Assembly: GCA_944548615.1 (NCBI GenBank)
Contig: OX155952.1
Location: 26,664,412 to 26,728,411, forward strand
Source of the DNA: Micropterix aruncella
Lineage: Eukaryota; Arthropoda; Insecta; Lepidoptera; Micropterigidae
Length of the DNA: 64,000 bases
Direction: 5' to 3'
Shown: positions 1 to 11,377 of the stretch, one piece after another
How positions within the stretch are numbered: position 1 is the stretch's first letter
How the letters are laid out: every line of letters begins with the position of its first letter
Position numbers and translations under genes: made by a program
The notes under the pieces: generated by a model
Databases searched by the model: none
The model's input: only the letters and a program-made list of their open reading frames with translations
What the model was told of the DNA's origin: nothing

Positions 1-869
1 TCAAGATCATATTCCGATAGCCGGACAACAGACGATGTATCCATTGCTTATCAGTACAATAGTATATGTATTGGCGATACTTGCGGTGTGTTAACAATCG
101 ATCATATTTCATAAGAAGCCGAAGCCTTGAGGTGTCCTGTTCTCGACGTTTGTCGTAGTTACAAACTTCTTAAATGCTCAACACATAACTACCAAAGCAC
201 GTTTATAGTACAATCCTCACTGCTTGATTGATAAAGCTTAACCGATATCATACTTTTAATAAACACCTGATTTGATAGGGCGCTACGAAATTCAACTATG
301 CAAAATTTAACCCATAAAAGGGTAAATCTAGGTCAAAAATATTTCAATAATCTGATTACAAATATACTTAAACGATTTCATTTAATGAAACAAATAAATA
401 TTTTCACACATCAATCTATATCTAGATAAAAAGCGAAATCAAAATATTCCACGAAATCAAATACCTAGGAAACGAGTATTAGTCATATACTATATATCTG
501 TTACATCCATTGATCATGTCAATATTACCAGAAAGGCAATCTGAGTATTTTTTATAGTACCTACTTAAATAAATAGGTACTAAAAATACTCGGTTTGCCT
601 TTCAGGTAATATTGCAAGGAGACACTATCACCTCGGTGACGTCACGATTTTGTATTTCATCTTGTTGATTCTCGGAATCGGCAGTTATATGGCCGCGTTT
701 TTTGGGTAAGGTCAAATTTAATAACCGTGATACGAGTGCATTTACAAAGGCGTTTCTTTGTCTACCAAATCTGGCAAACGCGTAAAAAACAACCTATAGA
801 CAGCCGACATCATCAACACTTTTTTTAATATATAGTAGATATTTGTAAATTAGTTTATTTGTATACATA
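1..869. other. AT-rich sequence without a recognisable gene
   Basis: No open frame here is long or protein-like. The one structured feature is the hairpin at 520-614, listed separately. The last part (about 600-720) is slightly more GC-rich but shows no recognisable motif. Confidence 0.6.
520..614. repeat. Imperfect inverted repeat (hairpin or tiny MITE)
   Basis: The left arm starts caatattaccagaaaggcaa and the right arm ends ttgcctttcaggtaatattg. The arms are about 45 nt with a few mismatches and almost no loop, meeting near ctacttaaataaataggta. A fold this long could be a short MITE or a pre-miRNA-like transcript. No second copy was noticed in the window, and no transcription evidence can be read from sequence. 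Confidence 0.7.
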
Positions 870-1135
870 TTAAGCCGACATGAGACCTCAGAAAAATATC
901 CGAAATGGGCGGACACGCGAAGGTATGACCAATAAAAATCCAGCGTTGATGAAGCGTAATACACAGATTCGACGTCGGCTCGCGCCGGCGACCGGGCGCA
1001 TATTAAACGTTCTTTCGCAGCGCTAGCACAGAATAACTATCTTTGCGCAGGGGTGGTATAAGGGTGTTCATGGTAAAGCATATTTAGCTTAACTCTCAGA
1101 GCGCTTTCCCGTTTTAAATAATTGTAATCAATTTA

Positions 1136-2256
1136 CTCCCATTCCACCTGGCCTTTATCGACTACCAGAAGGCATTCTGTTGAAATATGGGCAGTTCTCG
1201 CAGCAATGGAAAAGGCGAGAATCGATTCCCGATATTCAAAGCTTATTCGCCACATATACGACACAGCCACTGTGCAAGTGAAGCTTGAGGACGACATGGT
1301 GACGGAAAAAACCGGATCGAGAGAGGCGTACGACAGGGCGACACCATCTCCCTTAAGCTTTTCACTCTGGCACTGGAGGACGTCTTCAAGAGCCTGCCTT
1401 GGGAAGGAAAGGGTATCAACGTGGATGGGTCGTACCTAAACCACCGGTCGTACCTAAACCACCAGGTTCGCCGATGACATAGTTTTCATCAGCAGTGCAT
1501 AGTTTCATCACCCATTACAACCCAAGACCATGCTCGGGGAACTCCACGTAGCATCAGCGAGAGTGGGTTTGAAGATGAACCTTCAGAAAACAAAAATCCT
1601 GAGCCCAGACCCAGTCCAGATCACCGTTGAGAGCCAGACACCCGAAGTCGTCGACCACTGCATTTATCTTGGCCACCAACTCAAACTGGCCAAGGACAAC
1701 CAACGTGCAGAAGTTACCAGACGTGTGGGATTAACTTGGGCGGCCTTCGGAACCTTGCCTACATCCTGACAGACCCAGCGATGCCCATCAACCTAATGCG
1801 GAAAGTTTATGAACATGCGTGCTGCCAGTAGCAACGTACGGCCTTCAAACAATGCCTCTAACGCAGAGCAGTGCCCCCGCCTCAGAGTATGCCAAAGAGC
1901 CATAGAGAGAGCAATGCTGGACATCAGTCTCTGCGACAGAGTGCGCAATGAAGAGATACGAAGGCGCACAGGGGTGATAGACGTCATGAAACGTATCGCT
2001 AGACTGAAGTGGGGCTGGGCAGGTTACGTCGCAAGGCAGGATGACGCGAGGTGGCCAAAGAGGCTGGTACAGTGGAGACTAAGAACCACAAAGCGAGGCA
2101 TAGCATAGACCACAACTACGATGGCTGTACGACATCAGAAAAGCAGCAGAGACCAACTGGCTGAGGGCAGCAGCTGACAGACAGACATGGAAGAAGAAGG
2201 AAGAGGCCTACGTCCAGGAGTGGACTAAACCACGCTGAGGAAGGAAAGAAGGAATG
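1136..2256 (+). pseudogene. 5'-truncated, frameshifted non-LTR reverse transcriptase fragment (RTE-like)
   Basis: Three short frames read in order as the C-terminal part of a LINE polymerase. 1206-1330 carries ARIDSRYSKLIRHIYD. After a frameshift, 1350-1445 reads LFTLALEDVFK...GINVDGSYLNH. The reverse transcriptase active-site motif FADD is at 1467-1478. 1530-1769 carries YLGHQLKLAKDNQ and RRVGLTWAAFG. 1809-2108 carries RRRTGVIDVMKRIARLKWGWAGY. 2108-2236 ends in EEAYVQEWTKPR and a stop. This order and these motifs fit the insect RTE/BovB-like group from family knowledge; the exact clade is unsure. Several frameshifts and an 18-bp tandem duplication at 1428-1463 show it is dead. Target duplication around aattaattta is plausible but imperfect. 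Confidence 0.85.
1428..1463 (+). repeat. 18-bp perfect tandem duplication inside the LINE fragment
   Basis: The unit ggtcgtacctaaaccacc occurs twice back to back (1428-1445, 1446-1463), directly upstream of the FADD motif. It keeps frame but duplicates six residues (GSYLNH region). It is probably replication slippage after insertion. Confidence 0.9.
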
Positions 2257-2572
2257 AATTAATATAGGGCCTACATAAAAAATGTGGCTAAGCGCAACGC
2301 TAGAGAATTGACTAGTCTATATAATGAAATTAAAATAAAACACACTCACCGCTTACATTGTAGGAGTAATCGCGCCTGAAAGTTTTCGAAATCAGTTTAA
2401 AGCCTTAATGTCCAAGGCAATGTGCAACTTTTTTTAATCTAAATTTTAAATTGGTTCCTTATCGAGGGATTCGCTTAGAAACTTTTTAAAATTATTGTTT
2501 ATATATTTTTTTTTAAATCATAAAAGTAAAGTTCTGCAGATATCGCCGTTCCTATGTATAATGCCACCTTAA

Positions 2573-3162
2573 AACTTTTTCCTTTATATAAATTTATTCT
2601 ACAAAAAAAAAACGTTTTTTTTGTGTACGGGCATTGTTACCGAAAAAAAAGATATTTATCTTTCGGATGTATAGTTTTAACGGCTTTTTCCTTCGTCGTT
2701 TCCCCTGGTGGATGCTCGGTTCCGTCGAAAGAAATAAGCTATTTTATAATGATATGGTTCTTTATTCTGAGTTAAATAAAATTTGTTCGACTTTCGAAAA
2801 TGCTAACATATTAAACGTGTGTTTTCTTTTATTTTCTTCTTGTTGTTCCTTTCTTTTTTCCGTTGCTATTCGGTTGTTATGGCAACTTATGTTGTCCTTT
2901 CATACGGTCGAACTAGCTGTCTCCCTACACCACTGTGCATTCGTGCTTTGAATATATGTTCATAACATAGTATTTCCTTTTTTGTCCCAATGGCCCAAAT
3001 GACGCGGGTGGAGCCGCGGGTACAGCTTGTCTCTTATAAAAGAAATATCCAAAATACTTTATGTCAATCGGGGATAAAAAATATATTTTTTTAACTTTAT
3101 TTTGATACTAATTATTAACATATTTCATTGGTCACCGCATTTTCTTGAGATATTTAGATGTA
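2573..3162. other. AT-rich sequence, nothing recognised
   Basis: Overlapping open frames at 2554-2951 are T-rich and hydrophobic by composition, with no start context, domain or splice support. A short GC-rich word, gacgcgggtggagccgcggg, near 3001 resembles low-complexity fragments scattered in lepidopteran repeats. Nothing else is visible. Confidence 0.5.
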
Positions 3163-3827
3163 GGAGCTAATGGGCCCTTGCTGAGTTGGCCACGAAAACC
3201 CATTTGTTCAGGGTTGGTCACACTCACAGGACAACACCCATCCGACGGCCTCCACGCATGAAGTGCGAGCCCTGGTAGGACTCTGGCCTTGGCTAGTTTC
3301 CCCTAGGGATCATTCTTCTGGCGCTCATGGACGGTCTGCGCACCGTGCAGCGTAAGCTAATTGATTGTGCACTCTGACTAACAGTCGGGGGAGTCTTTAA
3401 GCAATACTGTTTCCTTTAGAGCGGGGGTGGTTGCTGACCTTACGCGACTGCTCTTGAAACAACCAGCAGCTATCCGATCCCGAGTGGAAATGCCGGGCAA
3501 AGGACGCCGTGGTCCGCGATAGATTCGGTTTACACCGTTTCACCGCTTCGTAAGGGAGAGGACCGCGCAAGCGACCTTGAACTCGTAACCAGTCGAGAGA
3601 CCGGAGTAATCTGGTCGCAATTGGAAGTAAGGGCGTGAGTGTAAGCCCGCTGGGTAACATACCTGGTTATCTCGAGGGTAAGACGTTGGCCTCTTACGGG
3701 CATGGGGCGGGACTTGATGGTGGACTGTTTTGTCCAAGTCTTCTGCGTTCACTTCACGGGAGATAGAATGACTAATCGCTAAAGCTTCCTGAGGTGACGG
3801 GTTAGCCCGTTGTAGTTGACAGCTCTA
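3163..3827 (+). mobile_element. REP-A retroposon, copy 1 (full length)
   Basis: About 665 bp aligning with 28345-29022 in the opposite orientation, from ggagctaatgggccc at the 5' end to cgttgtagttgacagctcta at the 3' end. Other copies lie near 24135, 32555, 41503 and 58724. I orient it so that the end shared by the short and long copies is the 3' end, as expected for target-primed reverse transcription. There is no poly(A) or microsatellite tail. A frame of 87 codons on the minus strand is shared with the 28345 copy but resembles no family I know. Confidence 0.8.
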
Positions 3828-4374
3828 TTTGTAGGTAGATACTTAAATGCTTCCTAAATTTTGATTGTTAGTGTAGTGATATTACTGTAAACAGCAGTGC
3901 TGTTTCACATATTATTCTTATTTGATTAATACGATTTTGACGAAAACGAATTAATATTCTAAATAGATCAACAATGTTGAATATATTTTTTTCACATGAT
4001 GGAACCTCGAAAGCCTTATAGAAATCAGTAACACCAGTTATGAAACAACATCTCCAGCAGGACTGCGGCGCGGGAACTGCCACGTTTGGGTTCCTTGTAG
4101 TCGCCACAAAAAATCCATTTACATAACAAAACGGATCGGATTCCTCCGTACCATAAAAAGAATCTTTTTTTTTGTTGTCTAGCGCGGGAGACAGTGACCA
4201 CGCCCAAGGCTCCCGAAAGCGAAAGTGAGAGATAGAAGGAAAATATTGTCTTACTCAGATATACATTTTACCGCCGGTAGGATCCGACCATGGATTGAAA
4301 GCAGTGTTGCCCAGCACTACGATTTAAAAAACTGTCATTGATTTTTATTCGATGAAATAACATCCATGAATCTT
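3828..4374. other. Unannotated spacer
   Basis: No reliable coding frame is seen. A GC-richer patch at 4030-4210 gives short minus-strand frames (3868-4107 and 4025-4207), but neither resembles a known protein. They overlap each other and end without support. Confidence 0.5.
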
Positions 4375-4520
4375 TATAAATAACGTGTTATTTATTAAAA
4401 ACAAACTGACATTAAATGCTTCGCACTGGAATAGCTTTAAATTTATTGCTTGGGATGAGGTTAGAATGTCGAATAAAATTTTGCTCGGAATTCTGACCAA
4501 AACTTTGCATATACTCGTAT
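4375..4520 (+). repeat. Dispersed repeat REP-G, copy 1
   Basis: The stretch from aaatgcttcgcactggaata through gggatgaggttagaatgtcg to tctgaccaaaact is diverged but collinear with the reverse complement of about 50465-50632. The other copy has gctttgcacgggaatag in the same place. It is a shared repeat fragment of unknown class. Confidence 0.65.
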
Positions 4521-5492
4521 ACACTAAGTTAATGAGGTATTTTTGTCTTGACATTGGCAATATTTCAATAATTTCATTGATTTTCCATTGGATGTGTGAA
4601 TTTCTCTATATACTTACTTTTATTGGTTGTATTATCTCCCCATGCCAACACGTAAACATTACCTCACGACATGACAAACGAAAGCCCTTTCGTTTTCTCT
4701 TCAGCACTTCAAGTTTTCTATGAGAGAAACATTCACCATACGCCATATTTTTTTATTGTTTTATTTTTTGGAAAATATTTACCTGTAACGAATTTCTCTT
4801 TCCTTCATTAATGCTTTCATTAGTTGTTAAAATAACTGAGATCATCATGTCATTTAGTATTTCAAATAACGTTAGCCTATTCTTTAAAAAAATAGCAAAA
4901 TTATCAAATTTTTATATTAAGTTTATGATTTTTTTCCGGTTTTATAAACTTTTTCCATTTTATCGATTTCCTAATGATCCGTATCCTGAAATAATATTTA
5001 AAGGTTGATATTAAAATCATATATTTTTCGAAAATCTGAGCTGCCTATCATTGAGAAGGTAGGGACCTACTATTATACAACATCAAACAAGGTTGACGTA
5101 TGTAAATAATTTTATTTTCGTTTTATCTAAATATTATTTTGAGAGTCATTTTGAGAAACAGTTTAGAAAACCATTAATTTTGACTGTCATTTCACAGTTT
5201 GAGAAAACAATTAGATTTAACAACAGATAGCGCTAGTTAATCTAAATAGGTAGGTACTCGTAAATGGCCTTCCAATACATTCATTGGACTATCGCTATTA
5301 TCATCAGTTAGTAAGTCATAGGTACATCACAAAAATAATCGAGGGCCCCGAATATCTTTTTTTATTCCATGGCAAATCTTATCTTTCCAGATATCGCTCT
5401 TTGTATACTTTTTCAATTGAGACAGGACGGAAAAAAATATTGAACGTATTATTCTTCTGTCGTCCATTTGACATCTCACTACTACTAGTAGG
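4521..5492. other. AT-rich spacer, nothing recognised
   Basis: Only short T-rich frames occur (for example 4811-5008 and 5284-5511) and none has protein-like composition. The word taggtaggtact near 5248 belongs to a motif that recurs through the window. Confidence 0.5.
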
Positions 5493-5500
5493 TATACGAG

Positions 5501-7187
5501 CAGTGGCGTAACTAAAAAAAATGTTCCCCGGGTGCATAATTGAACAAAGGGCCCCTGCCCCTACTTACTTATATCCATTATGTCGTATGTAATGTAATTA
5601 CTGTATACCCAACTACATTACATATTTATATTTTTACTACATTATGAACCGGTGTAGTCATTGCCTCGAACATGTTGCGGAACAAGTTCCCAAGAACTTC
5701 AGCGAGATACGCGGGATCACATAGAAACATTTTTTTGTGGGAGAATGTACGAAATATTTGTATCTATATTAAAAATACTCTTTACTCTTAATTCAATTAC
5801 TGATTTATATTTCTCCACCTTTAAATTTAGGTGTAAAATTAACAGAATATAGTCAGTTTTTATTACTTTATTTTGAGTTTTTTTTTAATTGTCCTAAAAT
5901 CTAATACATAGTTGTATAGGCAGTTGTACTACATTTACATTTCGCCGTGATATAATTGAATTCTTCATTAATGATCAAATTCTTCTATTTATAATCAAAA
6001 CATAAACGGTTACTCGTAAGAATAAAGAAGGTATTATTGTAGAATTAAATCGAGTCTCACCATTTAGTTTACCGCATAAAAAACACAGAGTAGTTAATTC
6101 TTTAAAATACCGAAAAAAAAAAGTTTTTTAGTATAAAATTAATAAATGTAATGTCAAAAATAACAAAAAAATGTGACAATTGTCAAAAAAGAAAGAGATA
6201 TAGTCGAGATGCATACAGTTTTTAGAGATCGTTAATGTCGTACAATTCTCTTTCAATGAGATATAATATGAGTTGGAGCATTTTTCCTTCGCGGCATATT
6301 TTTTTGATACTAGAGGGTAGCTTATTGTAGCATATAATTCCGACGTAGTTCGGATCCCTTTTAAAAAGTTCTAGATTTGGACGAGGAAAAATCAGATTAT
6401 TTCCTTATTTCCCCCCCTGGTAAAGTGTTTATGGGTGTCTGGATGTATCGGCAGCTGAGCTAGGTTTTTTATGATCAATTTAACGCATTCTAAAACGTGT
6501 AGAGATGAAAGGGTGAGGATTTTAAGCCTTCTGAAATGACCACGGCATGATTCTACATAACCCAGAGTGAAACTCTTGCAAGTGTAAAACTGGCAAGATT
6601 AACAAATACCCACATATTATTATTTCAAATGTACCATTTTTTGCATATTTTCATATCTAAATAGCTACTTAACCCCTTGAGTATGATATGACCAAATCTG
6701 GTTCTGAAACAATTATCCGTTGAGTATGATACGACCAGATCTGGTTCCGCGTTTTTTTCACTTCTTTGACGTTCTCATATTTATTCATAATTATCTAATT
6801 GTTTTACAAAATGATATTTCAATATTCTATATTCGAAATTTCAATGCAATCATTGTGCAGTTGTTCTTTTTATGATTGGTGTAGTAGTTTCGTAGTTATA
6901 GTACTTTAAGGTCGATGTCGCCGAAAATCCTGCAAAAGAGACAGATGCATCCATGAAAATACCCATTTACTCCAAGGGTTAATGTATAAAAATATAAACA
7001 AATATATTTCGAGAATTGATTTCGTTTTTATTTGCAAAATCATCAACCAGTCTTAAACCATCCATTTATTCGGCTTCCTAGTAAAGTTGTATGTAACGTC
7101 GATCGTAAGGGTAGTTCCATTTTGGCCCCCGAACTACAGTGGGCCCCGGTGCTCAGCACCGGCTGCACCGGCTTAGTTACGCCACTG
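5501..7187. mobile_element. Non-autonomous hAT transposon with perfect TSD
   Basis: The left end cagtggcgtaactaa (5501-5515) and the right end ttagttacgccactg (7173-7187) are perfect 15-bp terminal inverted repeats. The flanks carry the identical 8-bp direct repeat tatacgag at 5493-5500 and 7188-7195. An 8-bp target duplication and a CAGTGGCG-type terminus are the hallmarks of hAT elements. No transposase domain is readable; the 63-codon frame at 5661-5852 is too short to assign. A TTAA MITE (6669-6982) is nested inside, so the hAT element is the older insertion. Confidence 0.93.
6669..6982. mobile_element. piggyBac-like MITE nested in the hAT element
   Basis: TTAA at 6669-6672 and 6979-6982 bounds imperfect inverted ends (ccccttgagta and tactccaaggg). 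The core word ttcataattatctaattgt and its surroundings match the MITE at 52627-53368, so the family is defined by two copies. Near the left end a 28-bp word starting ttgagtatgata is duplicated about 50 bp apart. TTAA duplication plus CCC-type ends points to piggyBac-family mobilisation. There is no coding capacity. Confidence 0.85.
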
Positions 7188-7195
7188 TATACGAG

Positions 7196-8985
7196 TATAA
7201 TAATTTATAATAATTATTTTGCCTATTTTCTGATAAAATGATCTCTAGTGGCTCCCGCCTAGCCAATGTCTAATTTAATATGACTAATTTTATATGTTAA
7301 TGTTATGTTTTTTTCTTTAATATAATGAATTACTCTTCTATTATCTTACCCTATTATTGCGTGCAAAATCATGAAATCAACAGACATTAAAATAAACAAA
7401 CCGATGGCAAAAAAACGCTGATAACGTTTCTAGAAAGACAGAAAAAAATGTGTTTACCATAAAAAGTACTTCCTGCTATCGCTCTTGTTATTATTATCAG
7501 ATAATTGGATTTGGATGAAGCCGATGACTGGCAGCACCACGTGGTTTTTAACAAATTGTTGTTTTCTGGCGGCCATTCTGGCGTTTTTACGTTTCCGTAT
7601 TTATCGTCGGGGCGATAATTTTCTCGTGTAGTAAAATAGTGTGGCATTATCGCGTACGACGATAGGGAAGTGTTTGCGTGCGAATGTATGGGCATTATCG
7701 AATGTTGATTCTGCGGGACGAGTGTTGAACAGACGCGCGACCTTGCGGTGACGGTGTATCATTCTTATTACACACTCGTTACAGAGCTAACAATACCACC
7801 CCAATTATATCACAAATCGTCCATGTTCCATGTTTCGTGGCTGAAATTTAAGTGAATAGTGCAAAGGCTTCTATTTCAGTCGTTAATAATAACATCTGCC
7901 AGTCATATGTTAATAATAACATCTGCACACATGATTATTTGAAATGTTTTATTGAACTAAGGAAAAAAATAAATATGTACTACTGCATGTTATTTTGGAT
8001 TTCAACCACAAAACAAATATGGTTCATAGCAATTTTTCAATTCCCATTTTTCGCCTACTTACATCTTATATAGAAGTAGGTACATATATTATTGTACTTT
8101 AGTTCTCAGCAAAAAAAAATACAAAAATTTGCTTCCTACAAAACTCACTTGAAGTCTTTTTTTCGTCGAAAATGGTACTTATTTTCCAAAATTTACTGTT
8201 CAGTCACTTCACTTTGAATCTAATACGTCTCTAATATTGTATTTCAAACGGATGGCGGTAATTACTGGTTGAGAGACAAGAATTGCATTTTTCAATTATC
8301 TTAACTTCAGAAAGCGCACAAATTGCTGGTAACTCGAGGTATTCCTGGCAGGACGTGTTATGGAAGCCAAAATGCAACAAATTTAACCCATATCATATGT
8401 TTGGCCGAAAATCAATAGTTTTCGAGAAATTAAAATTTTAAAGTTTTTTGGTCAGTAACCCAGAATTTGACATTTACCCTAAATTATAGAAAAACCACTT
8501 ATTGAATGGTTTTCATATATTTTTTTTTGTAACTGACACTTTGACTGTCCTATAAAAGCCTTAAAACATACTAAGCATATGCAGGATTTTAATTTGCGAT
8601 CCATTGTAGTTGAAATTTTTTCACCCTTTATTTGCCAAGCCCTGTATTTACAGAGTGGACACACTCTACTTTTGAAGTAGATAATTTAAAATAATATGCT
8701 TAAGTACCCATATATTGCAGAATCGATAATTAATATGATAATGATTTATGTCACCTCCCTAGTCTGCGCTACAATAGTCGTGAATGGCAAACTTTATCTT
8801 ATCGCTCTTACTACGTTTTTAACGTAGTAAAATATCGTAATATAGAGATTTAATATAACGACTTCACGTCCGATCTTTACCGAGAGAACGTGGTGTGATA
8901 GATGTGGTATTATGAATAATTTTAGTTTTTAGAAGAAGATAGCGATAACGCGAGCATGACCTATAGGGTAAATCTACATTTAAAT
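7196..8985. other. Long AT-rich spacer
   Basis: No gene is supported. The 102-codon minus frame at 7387-7695 has no recognisable domain or neighbouring exon. A 9-bp-stem hairpin, tactacgtttttaacgtagta, lies near 8808-8828. Nothing else structured was seen. Confidence 0.5.
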
Positions 8986-9320
8986 GAAAATATACATGTA
9001 AATGATAGTATTATAATCGGGTTTTGCCGTACAATTTAAAAGTTAAAATGGCAGTTCCAGTGAAATGATTTTTAATATATAAAAATAGACCAAACGGGCA
9101 ATAGGTTGCCTTCTTAGTCACAGTCTTCTACAGTTTTATGTAAATTATTAAATAAAATCATATATGCCAGGCTGGCTAATGACGATTAAAATTACACTTA
9201 AACTATAAATAAATTAGAAGTAACAATAATCTAGGCTTAGAATATATTATAAGCTGTGAAAGCAAAACCATGAAAAAAATATGAATATTTTTCATATTTG
9301 ATGTGAATTTCATTTATTTA
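8986..9320 (+). repeat. 335-bp direct repeat, left copy
   Basis: This runs from gaaaatatacatgtaaatga to aatttcatttattta and is almost identical to 9850-10185. I count about five differences, including ggcag/gacag, ggctggc/ggctgga and an extra t in a t-run. The two copies are direct and 529 bp apart. This could be a segmental tandem duplication or the terminal repeats of a very small LTR-type (TRIM-like) element. Clear TG...CA ends are not evident. Confidence 0.9.
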
Positions 9321-9849
9321 ATACTACTACTAGTATTTGATAGTAGTATTTATTATCACATTCCATATTTTCTCAGTATTAAGCCTTTAACTCGACGCTG
9401 GTTAAGGCTCAAGCCTTGTCAGAATTCGCTGATATGCAACATTTATAAATCAAGGACTATTAGTCTCTTGAGAGTTTTTTCATTTTCACTTTTAACCTTA
9501 ATATGCTGGAAGTTTTCTTAAAAACTTGAGTTTTTCTCTTTCTCGAAGGCTGTTTCTCGAAGGCTGTAATTTTTATGATTGTTTATGTAATGATCTATAA
9601 TAAAATATATACACAGTGTAACGTTGACCGATTGGGGTATCATCAAACCCATGGGATGCAGAACGGTTTATAAGTAAGACAAATGAGGATTCCTGCATTC
9701 GCGTGCCAAAGCTAAGCGAGTCCATAACGTTCGCTTTCTCGGAGATCCTATTTTTTTCAATTCATTTGAAATTCATCTGCAACCCGGAAGAACATTGTTT
9801 AGTTATACAACATCTTTATATATCGAACCTAGTTTTCTCGCTGTAACTG
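9321..9849. other. Interval between the 335-bp direct repeats
   Basis: 529 bp with no coding frame. It contains a 14-bp tandem duplication, tctcgaaggctgtt, near 9540-9567. No primer-binding site or polypurine tract that would settle an LTR interpretation was recognised. Confidence 0.5.
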
Positions 9850-10185
9850 GAAAATATACATGTAAATGATAGTATTATAATCGGGTTTTGCCGTACAATT
9901 TAAAAGTTAAAATGACAGTTCCAGTGAAATGATTTTTTAATATATAAAAATAGACCAAACGGGCAATAGGTTGCCTTCTTAGTCACAGTCTTCTACAGTT
10001 TTATGTAAATTATTAAATAAAATCATATATGCCAGGCTGGATAATGACGATTAAAATTACACTTAAACTATAAATAAATTAGAAGTAACAATAATCTAGG
10101 CTTAGAATATATTATAAGCTGTGAAAGCAAAACCATGAAAAAAATATGAATATTTTAAATATTTGATGTGAATTTCATTTATTTA
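9850..10185 (+). repeat. 335-bp direct repeat, right copy
   Basis: Second copy of 8986-9320, same orientation. The shared part ends at catttattta, after which the flanks differ (gttaatcaaa here, atactactac in the left copy). Confidence 0.9.
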
Positions 10186-10261
10186 GTTAATCAAAAAAAT
10201 AATAATGTAGAAATACATAGATTACCATTGGGCGAAACCAAATCCGGAATTGGGATGCCAG

Positions 10262-10335
10262 TTCTCTTTTATGAGCTCCCACTGTTGGATATAGGCCACC
10301 AATCTCTTCGTTCATTGAGAACCAGCATTTCGACG
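10262..10335 (-). mobile_element. Short LINE 3'-end-like fragment
   Basis: The word cccactgttggatataggcc matches a motif frequent in lepidopteran RTE-type LINE remains, whose opposite strand reads ggcctatgtccagcagtggg; I know that motif from general familiarity. Only about 70 bp is recognisable and the rest has decayed. Confidence 0.45.
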
Positions 10336-11377
10336 TAAGTCATCGTTCCATTTAAGGAGTGTCTTTTCAAAAGATGATATATACCTGGTAACGAGATTTT
10401 CCGTAACACCAAAAAACTAATAATCCTGAAGCTGACAGCCGAAAAAAGTAAACCTTACCATATTTAAGGAATGTCTCAACAATATTAATAAACCTTGAAA
10501 ATTGATTATGGTGTTTAAAAAGATGTTTCTAAATTATATATTCCATTTGTAAAATCGACTTTCTTTCTGAATCTTTTATAATTATACACTTTTTATGTTT
10601 GCAATAAAAATGAACGAAAAGTATTTATTATAATAAATGCACACAGACGCTATTATTATTATTATTATTATTATTTTAATCAAACTATCAAAATAAGTCT
10701 GGATCACAATGAAAACTCAAAAAAGTAATTTTAAATATATGTAATAATTACAAAATCCGGACAGAAATAAATGTATACTCAGTTTTATTATTGCGTATTA
10801 TAGAAACATCAAATCAATTAAACCAAATCAGGATTATTGTCTTATAAGTTATTTAGAGACAATACTTTCGATAGCTGCTAAAGATTAAAATAGTTATGAC
10901 AATCGATACTAGTGGTTTTTAAGAATCTCATCAAATTATTTATAATATTTTAATTGGATCTTAAAACTACTTAGTCAATCCGTTAATTATTTGACATAAC
11001 AATTACAGTAAAAAATAAAAATAATAAAGCATTAAAAAACTATATTTAGAACACCGTGACGTGAAAATTATCAATTGAGTTGTCATGAAATATATGGTCC
11101 TACAAATTCAAAATACAATCGATTATCGGAGAGAAATTAAATTAGTCTTAAAAATGTAACAGTCTATAAAACGGAAAAAATGTCAAGGTAAATAAAGAAA
11201 ATCTAAAAAAAATTGTCAATAACATCTTAAAACTACAAAGCCGTTAGATAAGAAGAATAGTATAAAATTATCGATTGATTAACGAAACGGGTATTCTACG
11301 CCTTTTTTTGTATGGATAGTCCTTCATCGCATAGTTACGACCTATATCTAAAAGCATATTTTTTTGTTCCAATATGG
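10336..11377. other. AT-rich spacer with an (ATT)n tract
   Basis: No coding frame stands out. Positions about 10651-10677 are an ATT microsatellite of roughly nine units. The rest is low-complexity AT-rich sequence. Confidence 0.5.
10651..10677. repeat. (ATT)n microsatellite
   Basis: Uninterrupted tattatt units directly after acacagacgc. It may be the tail of an old LINE but no body is recognisable beside it. Confidence 0.9.

Larger units (their letters stand above)
870..2572 (-). mobile_element. TTAA-flanked MITE, copy 1, split by a LINE insertion
   Basis: The left end reads TTAA then gccgacatgagacct. The right end reads ataatgccacc then TTAA, which is the inverted end. Reverse-complemented, positions 874-1135 and 2257-2568 align in order with the uninterrupted copy at 22067-22631, including the core words cgcgccggcgacc, ttacattgtaggagtaatcg and cttatcgaggg. 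TTAA flanks are typical of piggyBac-type transposition. There is no coding capacity. The interval 1136-2256 is absent from the other copy and is retrotransposon sequence, so the LINE arrived after the MITE. Confidence 0.85.

Noticed and set aside
4385..4723. 112-codon plus frame
   Set aside because: Overlaps repeat REP-G, which has a related but differently framed copy near 50465; no protein constraint visible.
8986..10185. Complete LTR retrotransposon
   Set aside because: The interior is only 529 bp, with no gag or pol and no clear primer-binding site; kept as direct repeats.
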